A DNA stretch of 64,000 nucleotides from Chlorops oryzae (GCA_020466095.1 CM035806.1:110542139-110606138), one strand, 5' to 3'; shown: positions 30,975 through 42,657, numbered from the stretch's first letter. Numbers and translations: made by a program. The notes: generated by a model not told the origin, from the letters alone.

Positions 30975-32235
30975 AGTGCGTACACAAGGGTGATGACTTT
31001 TAGTGTCTTTTCTCCAAAAAAATTTCCTGTATTATAGTACGATGAACTTTTATTAAAGATGCCATAAAACACTAATTTTAAGGTTATTTGATAAAAAAAA
31101 ATGTCACGCATCAAGTCATTTGAAAAATTAAATTTTTGATTTTTTTCCACATTTTTGAAGTTAATGTAAGCAGAGTCGCTCCTAGAGGGGTCTAATGTAG
31201 CACCAACTCCCATTATTTTTTTTTATTCCTAATAATTTCTCGAAACAAACCTTCCCCCTATCTCCACTCTTTAAGGGGGCTCCCATACAAAAGTAATTTT
31301 TTTTATGAATTTGCCCCCCACTGTCCTAACTAGCCCCAGAGTGCCCCTAGAGGAGTCAAATGTTTGACCGACCCCCATCATCTTTGTCCCCCTAACATTT
31401 TATCCCAACATACTGACCCCCTATCTCCCCTCCTTAGGGGGTCACCCATACAAAAATACCTTAATTTTATCACAATTTCATACAAAATGGCTGTCACTAC
31501 AGTCAAACCCCTCCTAGGGGGATGATATATATGACCGACCCCCATTTTTTTTTACCCCAAACATTTTCTTCAAACATACCCACCCTCTATCTCCCCTCCT
31601 TAGGGGGGTCCCCATACAAAAATAGGCTTAAATTAAAGAAAAATGCCTCACGAACTTCAATCTATAATATATGCCGTAAGAACAAGAACGAGCATGTTCA
31701 ATATGCATATTCGAAAAATTTACAAAATTACCTTTTAAATGAGCCTAATATGAAGAATATTGGATTCGTTTTTGGTATGTTTTAAAAATATGTTATAATT
31801 ATTACCTTTTTATAAAACTGAATTTTGGGTTCCATCCCCTAACTGGCCAAATAATGACCCTAGTAGAAAAAAATAAATGCTCGAGTCAAATGCCGCAAAC
31901 CTCAATCTATGACGAGTTTTTTGAGACTATAACCATTAAAATCGGTTAGTGGTTTCTATTCATAAAATTAATTCAAAACAAATATTTTTTGCAACGCATT
32001 ATTCACTGTTTTCACGTACGTGTCTTGAGTCCTTACATGCATCCAGACCGAGAGAGATATGCAAAGACCCTAAAATTTGGAAAAAAATGAAAAATTTAAT
32101 TTTTCAAATGACTTGATGCGTGACATTTTTTTTTATGAAATAACCTTAAAATTAGTGTTTTATGGCATCTTTAATAAAAGTTCATCGTACTATGATACAG
32201 GAAAAGAGTTTAAAAAAAGTCATCACCGTAGTGTA
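30975..32235. mobile_element. TIR element with about 165-bp arms and three internal tandem units
   Basis: Arms 30985-31160 and 32070-32235 are inverted copies (CATCAAGTCATTTGAAAAAT side inward, GATGACTTTT side outward). The centre carries three repeats of a CCCATACAAAAATA / CCCCTCCTTAGGGGG unit at about 31170-31320, 31340-31480 and 31500-31640. The mirrored frame found in both arms has no protein signature. No transposase. Exact ends unsure because the right side abuts another element. Confidence 0.6.
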
Positions 32236-32461
32236 CACCCAGAGAAAAAACCACATAAAATCAATAAAAACCACATTGATTCAATGTGAAACGTTATTGA
32301 AAGTCTAGTAACGTAAAACAATTTTGATTCAATATGGAACACCATTGAGTTAAGGTTGCGCAAAATCGACGATTTTAATATAGAAACCATATTAAAATGA
32401 TATTTTTCGGTATTGAATTAATATAAGATTCTACTTAATTGTGATATGAATTCTTGTAAAA

Positions 32462-32500
32462 AACCAGGTCGGTGGGTTCGATCCCTGCTCAAGCGAGCAT
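32462..32500 (+). ncRNA. Partial tRNA-like module (B-box half)
   Basis: GGTCGGTGGGTTCGATCCCTG contains the canonical B-box GGTTCGATCCC with a T-stem; the 5' half is missing. Confidence 0.35.
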
Positions 32501-32756
32501 CGATTTTTTCTTTTTTTGAAAAGTAGATAAATTAACATTTACATTATTTAAAAAAACTGAGAAATAAAAGATTATAGCAAAATTTTTATGCTTTAAAAAA
32601 AAAAAGATTCTATAGGAATTTCTTGAAAGAGCTTGTGCGTGACGTATTGGAACGCCCGACGTAAGCAACTTGGTTCGCGTCCAGCTTAGTTTCTCTGCTC
32701 ATATTTTTTCGCTAAATTTTACTTTCCCGTTTTATTCTCCATTTTTCCACAAATTC

Positions 32757-32837
32757 TTTGGCCTGCGGCATGGTTCGAAACTCGGGCCTTTCAGATTACA
32801 AGTCTAGCACACTCCAACTACGCCATCGCGAGATATG
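32757..32837 (-). ncRNA. tRNA-like module (Thr-TGT-like loop)
   Basis: Minus strand: GATGGCGTAGTTGGAGTGTG (A-box region), CTAGACTTGTAATCTG forming an anticodon-like arm, AGGCCCGAGTTTCGAACCAT with a B-box of one mismatch. Resembles the module at 15868-15933 in its TTGTAAT loop. Confidence 0.5.
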
Positions 32838-33214
32838 ATTTCAACTTGCTAGATTAATTATATCAATGTAAGTGCAAAACAACTGCTCAATAAGGGGATC
32901 TTATCGATTTTATGAGGTCATATTTTTCTGTGTGAAAATTTTCCATATTCATAACGTGTTTTATTGACTCAATAGGTAGCAACGTAAATTTCAACGCAAT
33001 TCACGAGTTAATATGAAAACAAACTCAAATCAATATTGTTCAACTTCAAATCAATGTAACTTTAACATACTCCACGAATTATATGGAAACTACATCAAAT
33101 CAAAGTTGAAAATTGTTATCTTAATATGTTTCGGTTTTATTTTTCTTCTATATTGAAACATGTTGAATTAATATGGCTCGGATTTGATTTTAAGTTGCAG
33201 TTTTTCCCTCAGTG

Positions 33215-34590
33215 TATATTCAAGTGAAAACGTACGAAAATGCAAAGGATAAAGCGCCTCTTCGCTGTGTTGAATATCGTTGCTACTATTCAAGAAATGT
33301 AGTTTTCATTGATGTTTTTTGAGATTTGGGTTAAAAAATCTCCAATTTTTACTGTGCAGCGCTTTAAAACAAGTCAACTTTTTTTTAAATGCGTACTATT
33401 TTTCAATGAAACTATACAAATCTTTGTTGACATACAAGGTATACCTATTAAATACATAAAAAAATATCGAACTTAATTTTACGAATTCTGAAATTCTGAG
33501 TCTGATGAAATAAAAGCCTCAAAATCTTATATATCAATACGCTAACACAAATCTTTTCCGACTTCGTTTGCGATCCTAATGATTATTTATCATTTTACAG
33601 TTTCCCAATCGATTGAAAACTGAGGCTACAATTCATGTATAAAGTTTTCAATAGTGTTGTTGTTGCATGCTCTTTAAATTCCCTGCAGTAAAATGGACTG
33701 ACCCAAGTGTAGCCTTTGGTCAGTCCTTCATGTTACCAATACTAGTCCCCTCATAATTCCACTTCTTATGTGTGCAACTGACCTTTTTAACATGGGCCTG
33801 TCCTAGGGGAGGGACTAGTCCGCAAAACGGCTGATCATAGGCCAGTTTTTTTGGGTCAATTGGCGTAATTTTGTCTGGTTTCAAGAAAGTCAAATGAAGA
33901 AAATAAACAACAAAGAGTATAGCACTATAAGAATAGAGATTCTGCCCCGGAAGCCGATTTGAACTTTAGTTGTTTTGCTGTTTAGGTAAATGCAAAACAT
34001 TTAAATTTCGGGAAGTTTTCGCTCTCGATCCCCTACAGTCCTTAAATATCCTTGAAAAATTGGGTTTTTCAGAGAAAATTTTGAAAAAATCATATCTAAG
34101 ACAACTATAAGGATAGGATGTTCATTATAAATATATAGAAAATTACTCAGAAAATATTACAAAAATATTTTTCAGGTAATTTTGCTAAAACCAATACATG
34201 CTCCAGTGGAAGGATATTTTTCCATGACAATTTTTTTGTTGTTCGAGGTATGTACGAAAATAGAGTCTTATACCAGGATTAAGTATGCTGGGTTTCAATA
34301 CGCTCAGGCGCCTGCAACATTCTTAAATATGGCAAGTTACAAAAATATTGTATACTTCTCGGGTATACCTGTGATTGGTATGCATTAATATGATTTTTCC
34401 GTATAGTCGTATCATGTGAATTTGTGTAACAAACAACAAAGAAGAATAAAGAATTGCTTAATCCTACAGAAAAATCTAAAAACAGTCCAAATAATCCGCA
34501 ATTCGACTGAAAAATCTAACCCAAATAAAAATTGCAAAACAACTAATCTATGAAATATATAAACAGAGCAATACAACCCGAAAGTGAACA
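33215..34590. other. AT-rich spacer, no gene seen
   Basis: Contains CCCTGCAGTAAAATGGACTG at 33681, similar to the terminus of the small element at 52837, and several ACTAGTCC words to 33830, probably a relic of that family. No coding support for the short frames. Confidence 0.45.
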
Positions 34591-34699
34591 GAGTCGATCT
34601 ACCTGGAACTGGCGAAGAATTCACCCCTGCATTTTTAGAAAATACCAGGATTATTAAATCTTCACTGTCTGAATTTATTACAACTGTGACTTCAGTTTC

Positions 34700-35386
34700 A
34701 TCAAAAATAATTGTTACAATTTCTGCGGGCTTAAAAATACGTGATAAATATGCGATAAATAATAAATAATTAATGCTATATGTGAACAACATCCTACAGT
34801 TCGTTTGCCATTTGCACAGTCACAGGCATAGCGTTTTATGGCGTCTAAACTTTCCTGCATGTATTCTACGTAGCATCGACAATTTCTTGCGTTAATATGC
34901 CGAGACTGGATTTCAGCCTGAATTATATTTGGATACTCCTTCATATATTGAATTTTTTTACTATCTTCTCGCCGATTAACTCTGCCAGGTACGAAGCGGC
35001 CTGGTTTAAGTGGTATTTTCCGGTGAATAGTATTATTAAGTCCTTCTCTGAAAGTTGTGGAAAATCCTGAACATCCGATGCATTTAATGGTTGAAAAGCC
35101 GTTGTTTTTCTGTTCCAATTATTTTCGTCAGCTTCTGTACTTAAAGTGTTTTCGGTCGCCATTTTCATAGCTATTTGATCAACTATATCGTCTGCTAAAT
35201 TTTTATCGGACTGCAAACGTTTTCCATATTTATTGTGCAGGAATCCTGCAATCCTGCTGCTGGACTTCACCTTCGGTAAAATTTTATTGTCGAGAGTATG
35301 GTGTAATAATTTGTTCTTCTGGCCAATCGCTCCGTGCACCGCTTCAAACACCCACCTTAATTTGGTTATTTTACGCGAGTGGTTCG
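34700..35386 (-). pseudogene. Transposase relic with SWIM zinc finger, C-terminal part
   Basis: Minus-strand coding trace. It starts next to the INE-B insertion with SRKITKLRWVFEAVHGAIG, which resembles the third-acidic-residue region of DDE_Tnp_4-type transposases (R..VE..HG..). Then come KLLHHTLDNKILPK and GFLHNKYGKR, a frameshift near 34945, IQSRHINARNC, and a C-x-C...C-x-H SWIM finger in CDCANGKRTVGCCSHIALII, ending with a TAA near 34715. The N-terminal catalytic part is missing. ISL2EU- or Zator-like origin is possible; the exact family is not settled. Confidence 0.6.
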
Positions 35387-35387
35387 A

Positions 35388-36147
35388 TTTTTATACCCGA
35401 CGCACTCTGTGTCGAGGGTATATTGCGTTTGTGTGGTTGTATGTAACACCCAGAACCAGTCGAGATAGACCATACAAAATATATATAGAAATGATCAGCG
35501 TCACTTCTGTCTGTTTGTATACAGTTTTCGTATCGAAGGAGTTGAGCTATCTTGACGAAATATGGTATGCGTGCTCACGGGAACATAAGTAAGAACAAGT
35601 TCGAATGGACCCGATCGGACCATTTTTAGGGGTACCTCCAGTACTAGGGTCTGTTGTGAAAATCACAAAAACTGCTCTAAACCCTATGTTTTTCAAGATA
35701 TTTTGATGAAATTTGGCATTTGAACATATTTTAGGCCAATTAATGTGATTTACAATTTTTCGAAAATTGTCTCCTACTCCCAAAACGCCTATGGGACTTC
35801 AACGAAAATTGCCACTTATACTTCCTTTGTAGCCATAAACATCCTGCCAAAAAATTTTCTTGATCGGTCCATTTTTAAGGGTACCTCCAGTAGTAGGGTA
35901 TGTCACAAAAATCTCAAAACTGCCCCAAAATCTGACTTTTTCCAAATAATTCAATGAAACTTAGAATTTGCGCGTATTTTTAAACCTCCGATTAGAATTC
36001 TGAAAAATTTAAAAAGTGGGCGTGGCAAAGGGGCGTTTTCATAAAGAAATTAAACAAAAGTCTGATATTAAAAATTATTTGAAGATGTGTGTCTGTGTCG
36101 GGTATTCTATTGTCAGGCTTGCCTGACTATAACACCCTTACTTGTTT
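35388..36147 (+). mobile_element. INE-B repeat, copy 2 (intact ends)
   Basis: Starts TTTTATACCCGACGCACTCT with a 5' hairpin (GACGCACTCTGTGTC) and ends with hairpin GTCAGGCTTGCCTGAC then TATAACACCCTTACTTGTTT. Hairpin-plus-CTTACTTG endings and insertion next to T residues fit Helentron-type nonautonomous elements. Inserted in the SWIM transposase relic. Serves as the reference copy for the empty site of the 19.7-kb hAT. Confidence 0.85.
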
Positions 36148-36390
36148 TATTTTGGTTGCTATCCGAATCACCTATTAAATTTGTGTGGGTAATTTTTTTT
36201 GTAATTTTGGCACTAGGAATAGTGGCTGCAGGTGAAACAGATTCAATACTATTGGGAGTGCTGTTTGAGCTATAATATTTTCTTTAATTGCATAGCAATT
36301 TATTCCACTAACGGAGTTTGATCTTTGCCTCTCGAAATGGCTTTTTATGTTTGAAAATTGACCTGTACCTGAGCAACTAAGGCACAAATA
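36148..36390 (-). pseudogene. Possible upstream piece of the SWIM transposase relic
   Basis: A minus frame with MCLSCSGTGQFSNIKSHF (CxxC...H, finger-like) and, in another frame, a Ser/Thr-rich linker VSPAATIPSAKITKK that runs up to the INE-B insertion point. It may be the N-terminal finger of the same protein joined by an internal deletion. Weak. Confidence 0.3.
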
Positions 36391-38250
36391 ATTATATTGA
36401 AATTTTTGTACTTAAAAACAACAATTTACATAACTTAAAAGTTTGAAAGCATGCTGTGGGGCAATGGCTAACCATATTCTAATAATTCTTTTTGAGTTTT
36501 CTCAATATGAATATTATCTACTGAAATTCATTAAATTATTTTAACCAGGGACCTGACTTTTATAAGTATTATCGAAAAAAGTCTTAACATAATAATTATT
36601 TTGTGACTAAAATAGTTAAAATATTTCATAATTAGTATCAAAAATTTTTATATATTTAAATTTCCATATAACTATTATTAATGAGAAAAAATTTTATTAA
36701 TTGAAAGATAAGTTTTATTTTTGAGAAATATTTTTTACGTCTTTTCAAAACTTTTATAAGGGGAAAAATTTTTTCTAGTTGCCTTAGAAGTTTTATGTTT
36801 GAAGAAAAATAGTTTACGTCGTCAGCAAATAAGATAAGGTAATTATTATGCCCTATTATTACCGCCAATCGACTTCCATTCTATTACCCACTTACGACGA
36901 ATCGACGTCGTACAGACGAAATTATGCCAAATTTAGGTTAGGTCAACGAAATATTCTGACCTAGAATACTTAGGTAAAAAATTACCAATTTTCGACCTAT
37001 TTTGCTAGTTGGGATATTCATGCATTGTCGTCCAAACCAAACATATGTGCAAAGTTTCAGATCAATCGGAAATCGGGAACTGAGTCAAATTTAAATTGTT
37101 AGATTCCTTTACAAAGTTTGTTAGTTTATTACAAGTGAAGCGAATAAAAATCAAACAATGAAAATTTTCAAAGACGTAAAAACTTTTCATGAAAAATAAA
37201 AGTTATTAAGAAACGTAAAAACCAAAAATTGGAAAGAAAAAGTTATGAAAAGACTTATTGAATTTTTTGAATTTGTAAAAGTTATACAAAGATTTGAAAT
37301 AATTTTCTTTGAAATAACAACTTTTTTAAAATCTGAAATTGTAATAAATATTATTTCGGCTCCCTGATTTTAACAAATCGAGCCTCGATTTTTGTGAATT
37401 TTTTTTCCGCTCACGTGACACTGTGCGCTCCACTATCAGGGTAGTCAGTCAAATTCACCGCTCCTTGAAATATTATTTTTGAGCATTGAGCCGCGTGAGC
37501 GCGATTTTTCATAGGTTTCATGTCGCTGAAGTCCGAATCCATAAATTTAAAGCTTTGCTTCTTTCGTATTGCACAAATTGTTTCCGTAAAATTTTATAAT
37601 CAATGTAATCAGCTTCTTTTCAACCGCCTAAAACAGGGCTGTTACGGTAATTAAAAAAAAAAACTTAAACGACCTACTGAGGTAGTTTAAATTTTTTTTA
37701 AATATGTAATATTTTAAAAATTTAATTGGTAAAAATGAAAATCAAATTTTATTTTTAAATTTTTTTGAATATACTTGGTAGTATTGGCCCTAAGAGTTGC
37801 ATTAAGAGTTTTTTATTTTCAGTTAAAAAATAACTGTTTAAGTTGGCCAGCTTAAAGTAAAAGTTATGAAACTATTGTTTGAAAATAAGTTTTTCAGTAT
37901 CATTTACAAGTTATAACTAGGGTGCGTATATTTATTTGGCTAAAAAAAAGGATTTTCCCGCGAAAATTTTATATTTCGCGGGATTTTAAGGATACAAAAA
38001 AAGGATAAATGAAGGATCAACTGAAATTAAAAAGAGAGGGCTCCCCAAATGAAAAAAATTTAGGAAATTAGTCCTAAAGCTATTTATACGTTAAGAAATT
38101 TTTATAATGGAACAAATTTTCGATGGCTGGGGACGCAAGAGGAAGAGAAAAAAACTCTCCCATACCACATTCCCACGTCTCTAGCCTACAAGAAGTGTGT
38201 TTCATTATCGAATGTATTAACATGTTAATAGTGAATTTCTTCTCATACAC
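36391..38250. other. AT-rich spacer, no gene seen
   Basis: No supported frame or terminal repeat. Contains an ATTTTCCCGCGAAAATTTTATATTTCGCGGG dyad near 37955-37985 (split here: CCCGCGAAAA and TTTCGCGGG). Similarity of 37400-37440 to 10250-10290 hints at a shared relic. Confidence 0.45.
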
Positions 38251-38465
38251 AGAGAAAAAAATCAACCAAAAAACTGGTTAAATCAAAAGGAAAAACATAC
38301 AAAACGGGTTCAACAACGAATATTTTTATTTTAACAGTTTTTCTTGTTGAAAAAAATAAAGAATTTACTTTTGAATCAACCATGTTTCAGGTTGAATTGA
38401 CATGATAATTTTCAAAAATGAATTTAAATTTAAAGTGTTGAACTAACCACGGACATAATTGAAAT

Positions 38466-39394
38466 CATACAATACTACAAGCGACACTCACAAAATTTTT
38501 TGAATTTGCTTGTAGGTATGATAAGAATATGCGGGTGCGATAGAGACAAAGAACAGTTTACATGAGTGCGACTGAAAAAGATAGAGTTTTGTCAACGACT
38601 GCTGTGGTGAACAGTTCAACAGCCCTGCAGGAAGTATGAGTAGTTAAGCTCTAGCGTTTTACTAGTTCTAATTCCACCAGCACTGGTTCTTCTTTATACC
38701 CCTGGTTATGTATTACTCTGTACAAAATTAACATTGCGTGTGGGCTAAAAATCACTAATTGTACACTTGAACTAACGCTTTTTTAGTGATTTGGGAACCA
38801 ATTGGGTAAATTGGGTATAGTAAAACACTAGTTCCTTTGAAAGATTATTGACCATATTTTGTGGTTTTTTGGTTATTTTTGTTCTAAAATTTTTTGAGCC
38901 TCCAATACGCAATATTTAAGACACCAAATTATTTTTCGTGTTTGTTTTATTTACAAAAATATTTGTAATATATAAAGATATATTTGATTTTTGATTTCGG
39001 AGCACCAACGCTCTTTGCAACAACTATATAATGGCAACTCTTATTACTGACATGAAAAACCATTTTCCCATGCAATACTAGTCGGAGCTTTATACGAAGC
39101 TCTACCACCCTTTGCACTAGTTCTTTAGTTTTGGTGAAAGTACTAGTTGCATCCGGGCAATATACTTCACGCTTCCTAGAGGGTCATAAGCTTTGAGCTC
39201 TGCTGTGTTGAAAATCAGATTGTAATGTCGATGTGTGAGTTCATCTGTACACAAATCGTGGTGAAAGTCAGTTTATTTTATGTGAATGTGTTAACTGTGG
39301 GCAAAGTCAGATTGTGAATGGGCAAAGTCGGTTTATACAAGCTCCCCTCACCCGTCTTAGTGATTTTGGGAAGTGTCGCTTGTAGTATTGTATG
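38466..39394. mobile_element. 929-bp hAT MITE CATACAATACTACAAGCGAC, TSD ATTGAAAT
   Basis: Inverted ends CATACAATACTACAAGCGAC and GTCGCTTGTAGTATTGTATG with exact 8-bp duplication ATTGAAAT (38458-38465 and 39395-39402). Interior carries ACTAGT words and CCCCTCACCCGTCTTAGTGA; a truncated relative lies at 56463-56765. Confidence 0.9.
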
Positions 39395-39403
39395 ATTGAA
39401 ATG

Positions 39404-40120
39404 TAGAGCTGGAGAAACATCGATGTCACTATCGATAGTATCGATGTTTTTAAAATTCTCGTCACATCGATGTTTTTTTAGACCATCGATGTTTTGGTGG
39501 TGCTCTACATTATTAATTATTTCCTATATTAAATATTCTCATTATTTTTCATCGTTATAGTCTTAGCAGTTGTTGTTGGCTGTTCTAATGTAAACCTAAA
39601 TACAACATTGTCTGTGATATATAGACCTCTCCATGTCCCTTTTTATTATTCAAATATATTTTGAATTGAAATATAATTTTTTAAAAATGATAATAACGAT
39701 AAAAAATGACTTAAAACATTTTATTTTTATATAATTTGTGACGTGAGTAGCTAGTTGCTACCCTTTCTTCATGCGAACCAGAACGCAGCCAGAACGAAGT
39801 TTCAAAATAACTACATTGAGGCCTTTTACACAAGTCAATTATTGACCGTAAATTCTTGTTTTTATTTCGCTTTTAGAGTAACATTAGTATTTCCAGACAT
39901 AAAAGAGGAAACAAAATGGTTTATCGAGCATGTGCATCTAAAAAACGCTAAATTTTCGTAAAATTCCCGCTCTTTGCTGGTCCAAAAAGTGAAAATTGAC
40001 GTCAATAATTGTCTAGTGTAAAATGCCTCATTAGAGAAAAAACATCGATAGTATCGATGTATTGCTCCAAAAACATCGTGAACATCGATAGTCGCAAACA
40101 TCGATGTTTCTCCAGCTTTA
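39404..40120. mobile_element. 717-bp hAT MITE TAGAGCTGGAGAAACATCGATG, TSD TTGAAATG
   Basis: Inverted ends TAGAGCTGGAGAAACATC and GATGTTTCTCCAGCTTTA, 8-bp duplication TTGAAATG (39396-39403 and 40121-40128). Subterminal ATCGATGTTT words repeat on both sides. Inserted one base off the right duplication of the preceding MITE, so the two overlap in target site. Carries the small element at 39817-40030. Confidence 0.9.
39817..40030. mobile_element. 214-bp TIR element TGAGGCCTTTTACAC
   Basis: Ends TGAGGCCTTTTACACAAGTC and GTGTAAAATGCCTCA are inverted. Similar terminus words occur at 9063-9108 and 45035-45065, so it is a small dispersed family. Target duplication not found. Confidence 0.65.
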
Positions 40121-40128
40121 TTGAAATG

Positions 40129-40507
40129 ACAAGATAATTTTTAAAATAAAAATAATTTTTTTAAATACCTATAAAAGAAGAAATGTCAAAACAAATTTCC
40201 TTAACGTTCAAAGCAAACGGCCACAGAGCCTTCTGCTGAACATAACCAAGTAGCCATCGGATTCACGATTTCGTTACTTGTCTGACGCTTTCGCAATGCT
40301 TAAAAAGTTCTAAGATGAGTGAACATCTTATATGTCCTCTTTTATAAAACAAATAAGAATTATACGGAACGAAAAGAAATGTAGTTAAACATTTTTCCTT
40401 TAAATCAACCAAAAATGTTGTTGACTCAACAATTTTTTTTTTTAATTTTCGTTCTGCTCGAAAATTAAATCGACAGAAAATATGTCGTTGGGAGTTACAT
40501 ATAATAG
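40129..40507. other. Spacer, no gene seen
   Basis: Contains TTAAATCAACCAAAAATGTTG, which is an inverted relative of words at 38265-38400, suggesting that 38255-40450 is an older CACAGAGAAAAAA-type element into which the two hAT MITEs were inserted. Confidence 0.35.
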
Positions 40508-41537
40508 AAACAAGTAAGAAAGCTAAAGTCGGTCAAGCCCGACTTTGAAATACCCAGCGTCCCGACATTATGAGCGCACTATGTTTTGCTTCTCCATTTG
40601 TGGGCGTGGCAGTGGGAGGGCCACCTAAATTATTTCCCTACATCTTTCATTCGCCTTGGTGAACCTATGTTGCGAATTTGAAGCTTCTACGCCTTTTACT
40701 TCGGAAGGTACGCAAAATCTTCATATGTTGGCGTGGCAGTGGGCGGGCCACATAAAATTTTTTCCTACACCTTTCATTCGCCTTGGTGAACCTATGTTGC
40801 GAATTTGAAGCTTCTACGCCTTTTACTTCGGAAGGTACGCAAAATCTTCATATGTTGGCGTGGCAGTGGGCGGGCCACATAAAATTTTTTCCTACACCTT
40901 TCATTCGCCTTGGTGAACCTATGTTGCGAATTTGAAGCTTCTACGCCTTTTACTTCGGAAGTTACGAAAATTCTACATTTGTGGGCGTGGCAGTGTGCGG
41001 GCTACATTAATTTTTGTTCCTACACCTTTCATTTGCCTTGGTCAACCTATGTTGCGAATTTGAAGCTTCTGCGCCTTTGACTTCACAAGTTACGATAATC
41101 CCTTATTTGGGGGCTTATTTGTGGGCGTGCCTCGAAGAGGACGGCGTCCATTTTTTTCCAGGATTTGTCCCTTTTTGTAGTTTACCAGTACACTAAATAT
41201 CAATGGAATGTATTGAGTGGTTCGCAAGTTACAAGCATTTTACTGAAAACACAATAAATTCATTTGTGGGCGTGGCAGTGGGCGGATGTCTCCAATTTTT
41301 ACTTAGGATCATACTCGGACCCCGATATATATGTGTGCCAAATTTCGACTTCATTGGTTCAGCCGTTTCGGAGGAGATCCGGACCCAGACGGATGGACAG
41401 ACGGACATGTCTAAATCGATTCAGTTTTTGATCCTGATCATTTCTATTTATATTTGTCTATATCTCCGGAGCTTTATTCTCCCTGTTACAAGATTCGCAC
41501 AAAACTAATATACCCCGCTTACGATGGGTATAAAAAC
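40508..41537 (-). mobile_element. INE-A (Helentron-type) repeat, copy 1, full length
   Basis: Minus orientation. The 3' end (left) has AACAAGTAAG then hairpin AAAGTCGG...CCGACTTT; the 5' end (right) reads, on the minus strand, TTTTTATACCCATCGTAAGC. The core has TTGATCAGGATCAAAAACTG and GGACATGTC as in INE-1/DINE-1 of Drosophila. Contains four units of a ~127-bp tandem repeat at 40602-41105, each with GTGGGCGTGGCAGTGGGCGG and GAAGCTTCTACGCCTTTTAC. No gene; frames are by-products. Confidence 0.85.
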
Positions 41538-41585
41538 GGAATAGAAGTTTTCTTACAGGTACAGAAGTGAACTATGATCAAGTTC

Positions 41586-42657
41586 CATATGGGGCATTTC
41601 ACGTGAAGCGGGCAGCGAAAAAAGGGTCATGTTCTGAAAATCTTTCATATTTGGATCAGTTGCACCTCTATGGAGTGTGAGATAATGGGCAAAATTTTTT
41701 TGATATATCACCGTTAGTTTTCGAGATATAGGCCTATAAAAATTGATGAAATGAGAAATAAGCTTTTTTTGCATGCAATGTTTCGAATAAAAATTTTTTT
41801 TTCAAAATATAAATAGTAACGGTTTCTAAAGAAAATTTATTGAGCTATTCAGGGATGAAAAAAAAATAAAAAAAATTTGTTTTTTTTCAGTGTAGCACTG
41901 GTGGTGAAATGGTTAAAGCACAATTACAACAACTTGGACCTCTTTGATTTTTTTTTTATTTTTTTCGAATTTTAGCTGCAGGTGCTAAGAATATATCATG
42001 TAAGTTTGAAAACGGGATCTCTATTAATTTAGAAGGTACAAAGCATGGAACATGCGTACCCAGCAATTTTCCCATAGCAACAACGAAGTGAGCGCATTTT
42101 TGACAAGCACAACTTTTTCGTTCCGTTTTGAACTTTTGCATCTAATGCGCTCACTTCGTTGTTGTTATGGGAAAATTGCTGGGTACGCATGTTCAATGCT
42201 TTGTACCTTCTAAATTAATAGAGATCCCGTTTTCAAACTTACATGATATATTCTTAACACCTGCAGCTAAAATTCGAAAAAAATACAAAAAAAATCAAAG
42301 AGGTCCAAGTTGTTGTAATTGTGCTTTAACCATTTCACCACCAGTGCTACACTGAAAAAAAATTTTTTTTTTAAATTTTTTTTTCATACCTGAATAGCTC
42401 AATAAATTTTCTTTAGAAACCGTTACTATTTATATTTTGAAGAAAAATTTTTTTATTCGAAACATTGCATGCAAAAAAAGCTTATTTTTCATTTCATCAA
42501 TTTTTACAGGCCTATATCTCGAAAACTAACGGTGATATGTCAAAAAAATGTTGCCCATTAACTCACACTCCATAGAGGTGCAACTGATCCAAATATGAAC
42601 GATTTTCAGAACATGACCCTTTTTTCGCTGCCCGCTTCACGTGAAATGCCCCATATG
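41586..42657. mobile_element. Long-arm palindromic element, CATATGGGGCATTTCACG subfamily
   Basis: Arms 41586-42099 and 42143-42657 (about 515 bp each) are near-perfect inverted copies with a loop of about 43 bp. Ends CATATGGGGCATTTCACGTG share GGGGCA...CACGT with the elements at 1977 and 29173, but the interiors differ. No transposase. Confidence 0.88.

Larger units (their letters stand above)
32236..33214. mobile_element. About 980-bp MITE with CACCCAGAGAAAAA / TTTTTCCCTCAGTG ends
   Basis: Inverted imperfect ends; CACAGAGAAAAAA-type termini are common among insect MITEs. Interior has repeated ATTGATTCAATGTG-like and TCAATATTG words and two tRNA-like modules. No clear target duplication (TGTA versus TATA). 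Confidence 0.5.

Noticed and set aside
30725..32289. Mirrored frames NFSNDLMRDIFFY in the arms at 30725-31213 (-) and 32077-32289 (+)
   Set aside because: Lie in inverted arms, do not extend into the centre, and show no known domain.
36656..36868. Minus frame with LILFADDVNYF, resembling an RT YADD box
   Set aside because: No other RT motif before or after it in any frame; the surrounding sequence is AT-rich low complexity. Treated as chance.
41014..41508. Repeated frames with HLSFALVNLCCEFEAS in all INE-A copies
   Set aside because: Recur wherever the ~127-bp unit occurs and in several frames; a product of the repeat, not a conserved protein.
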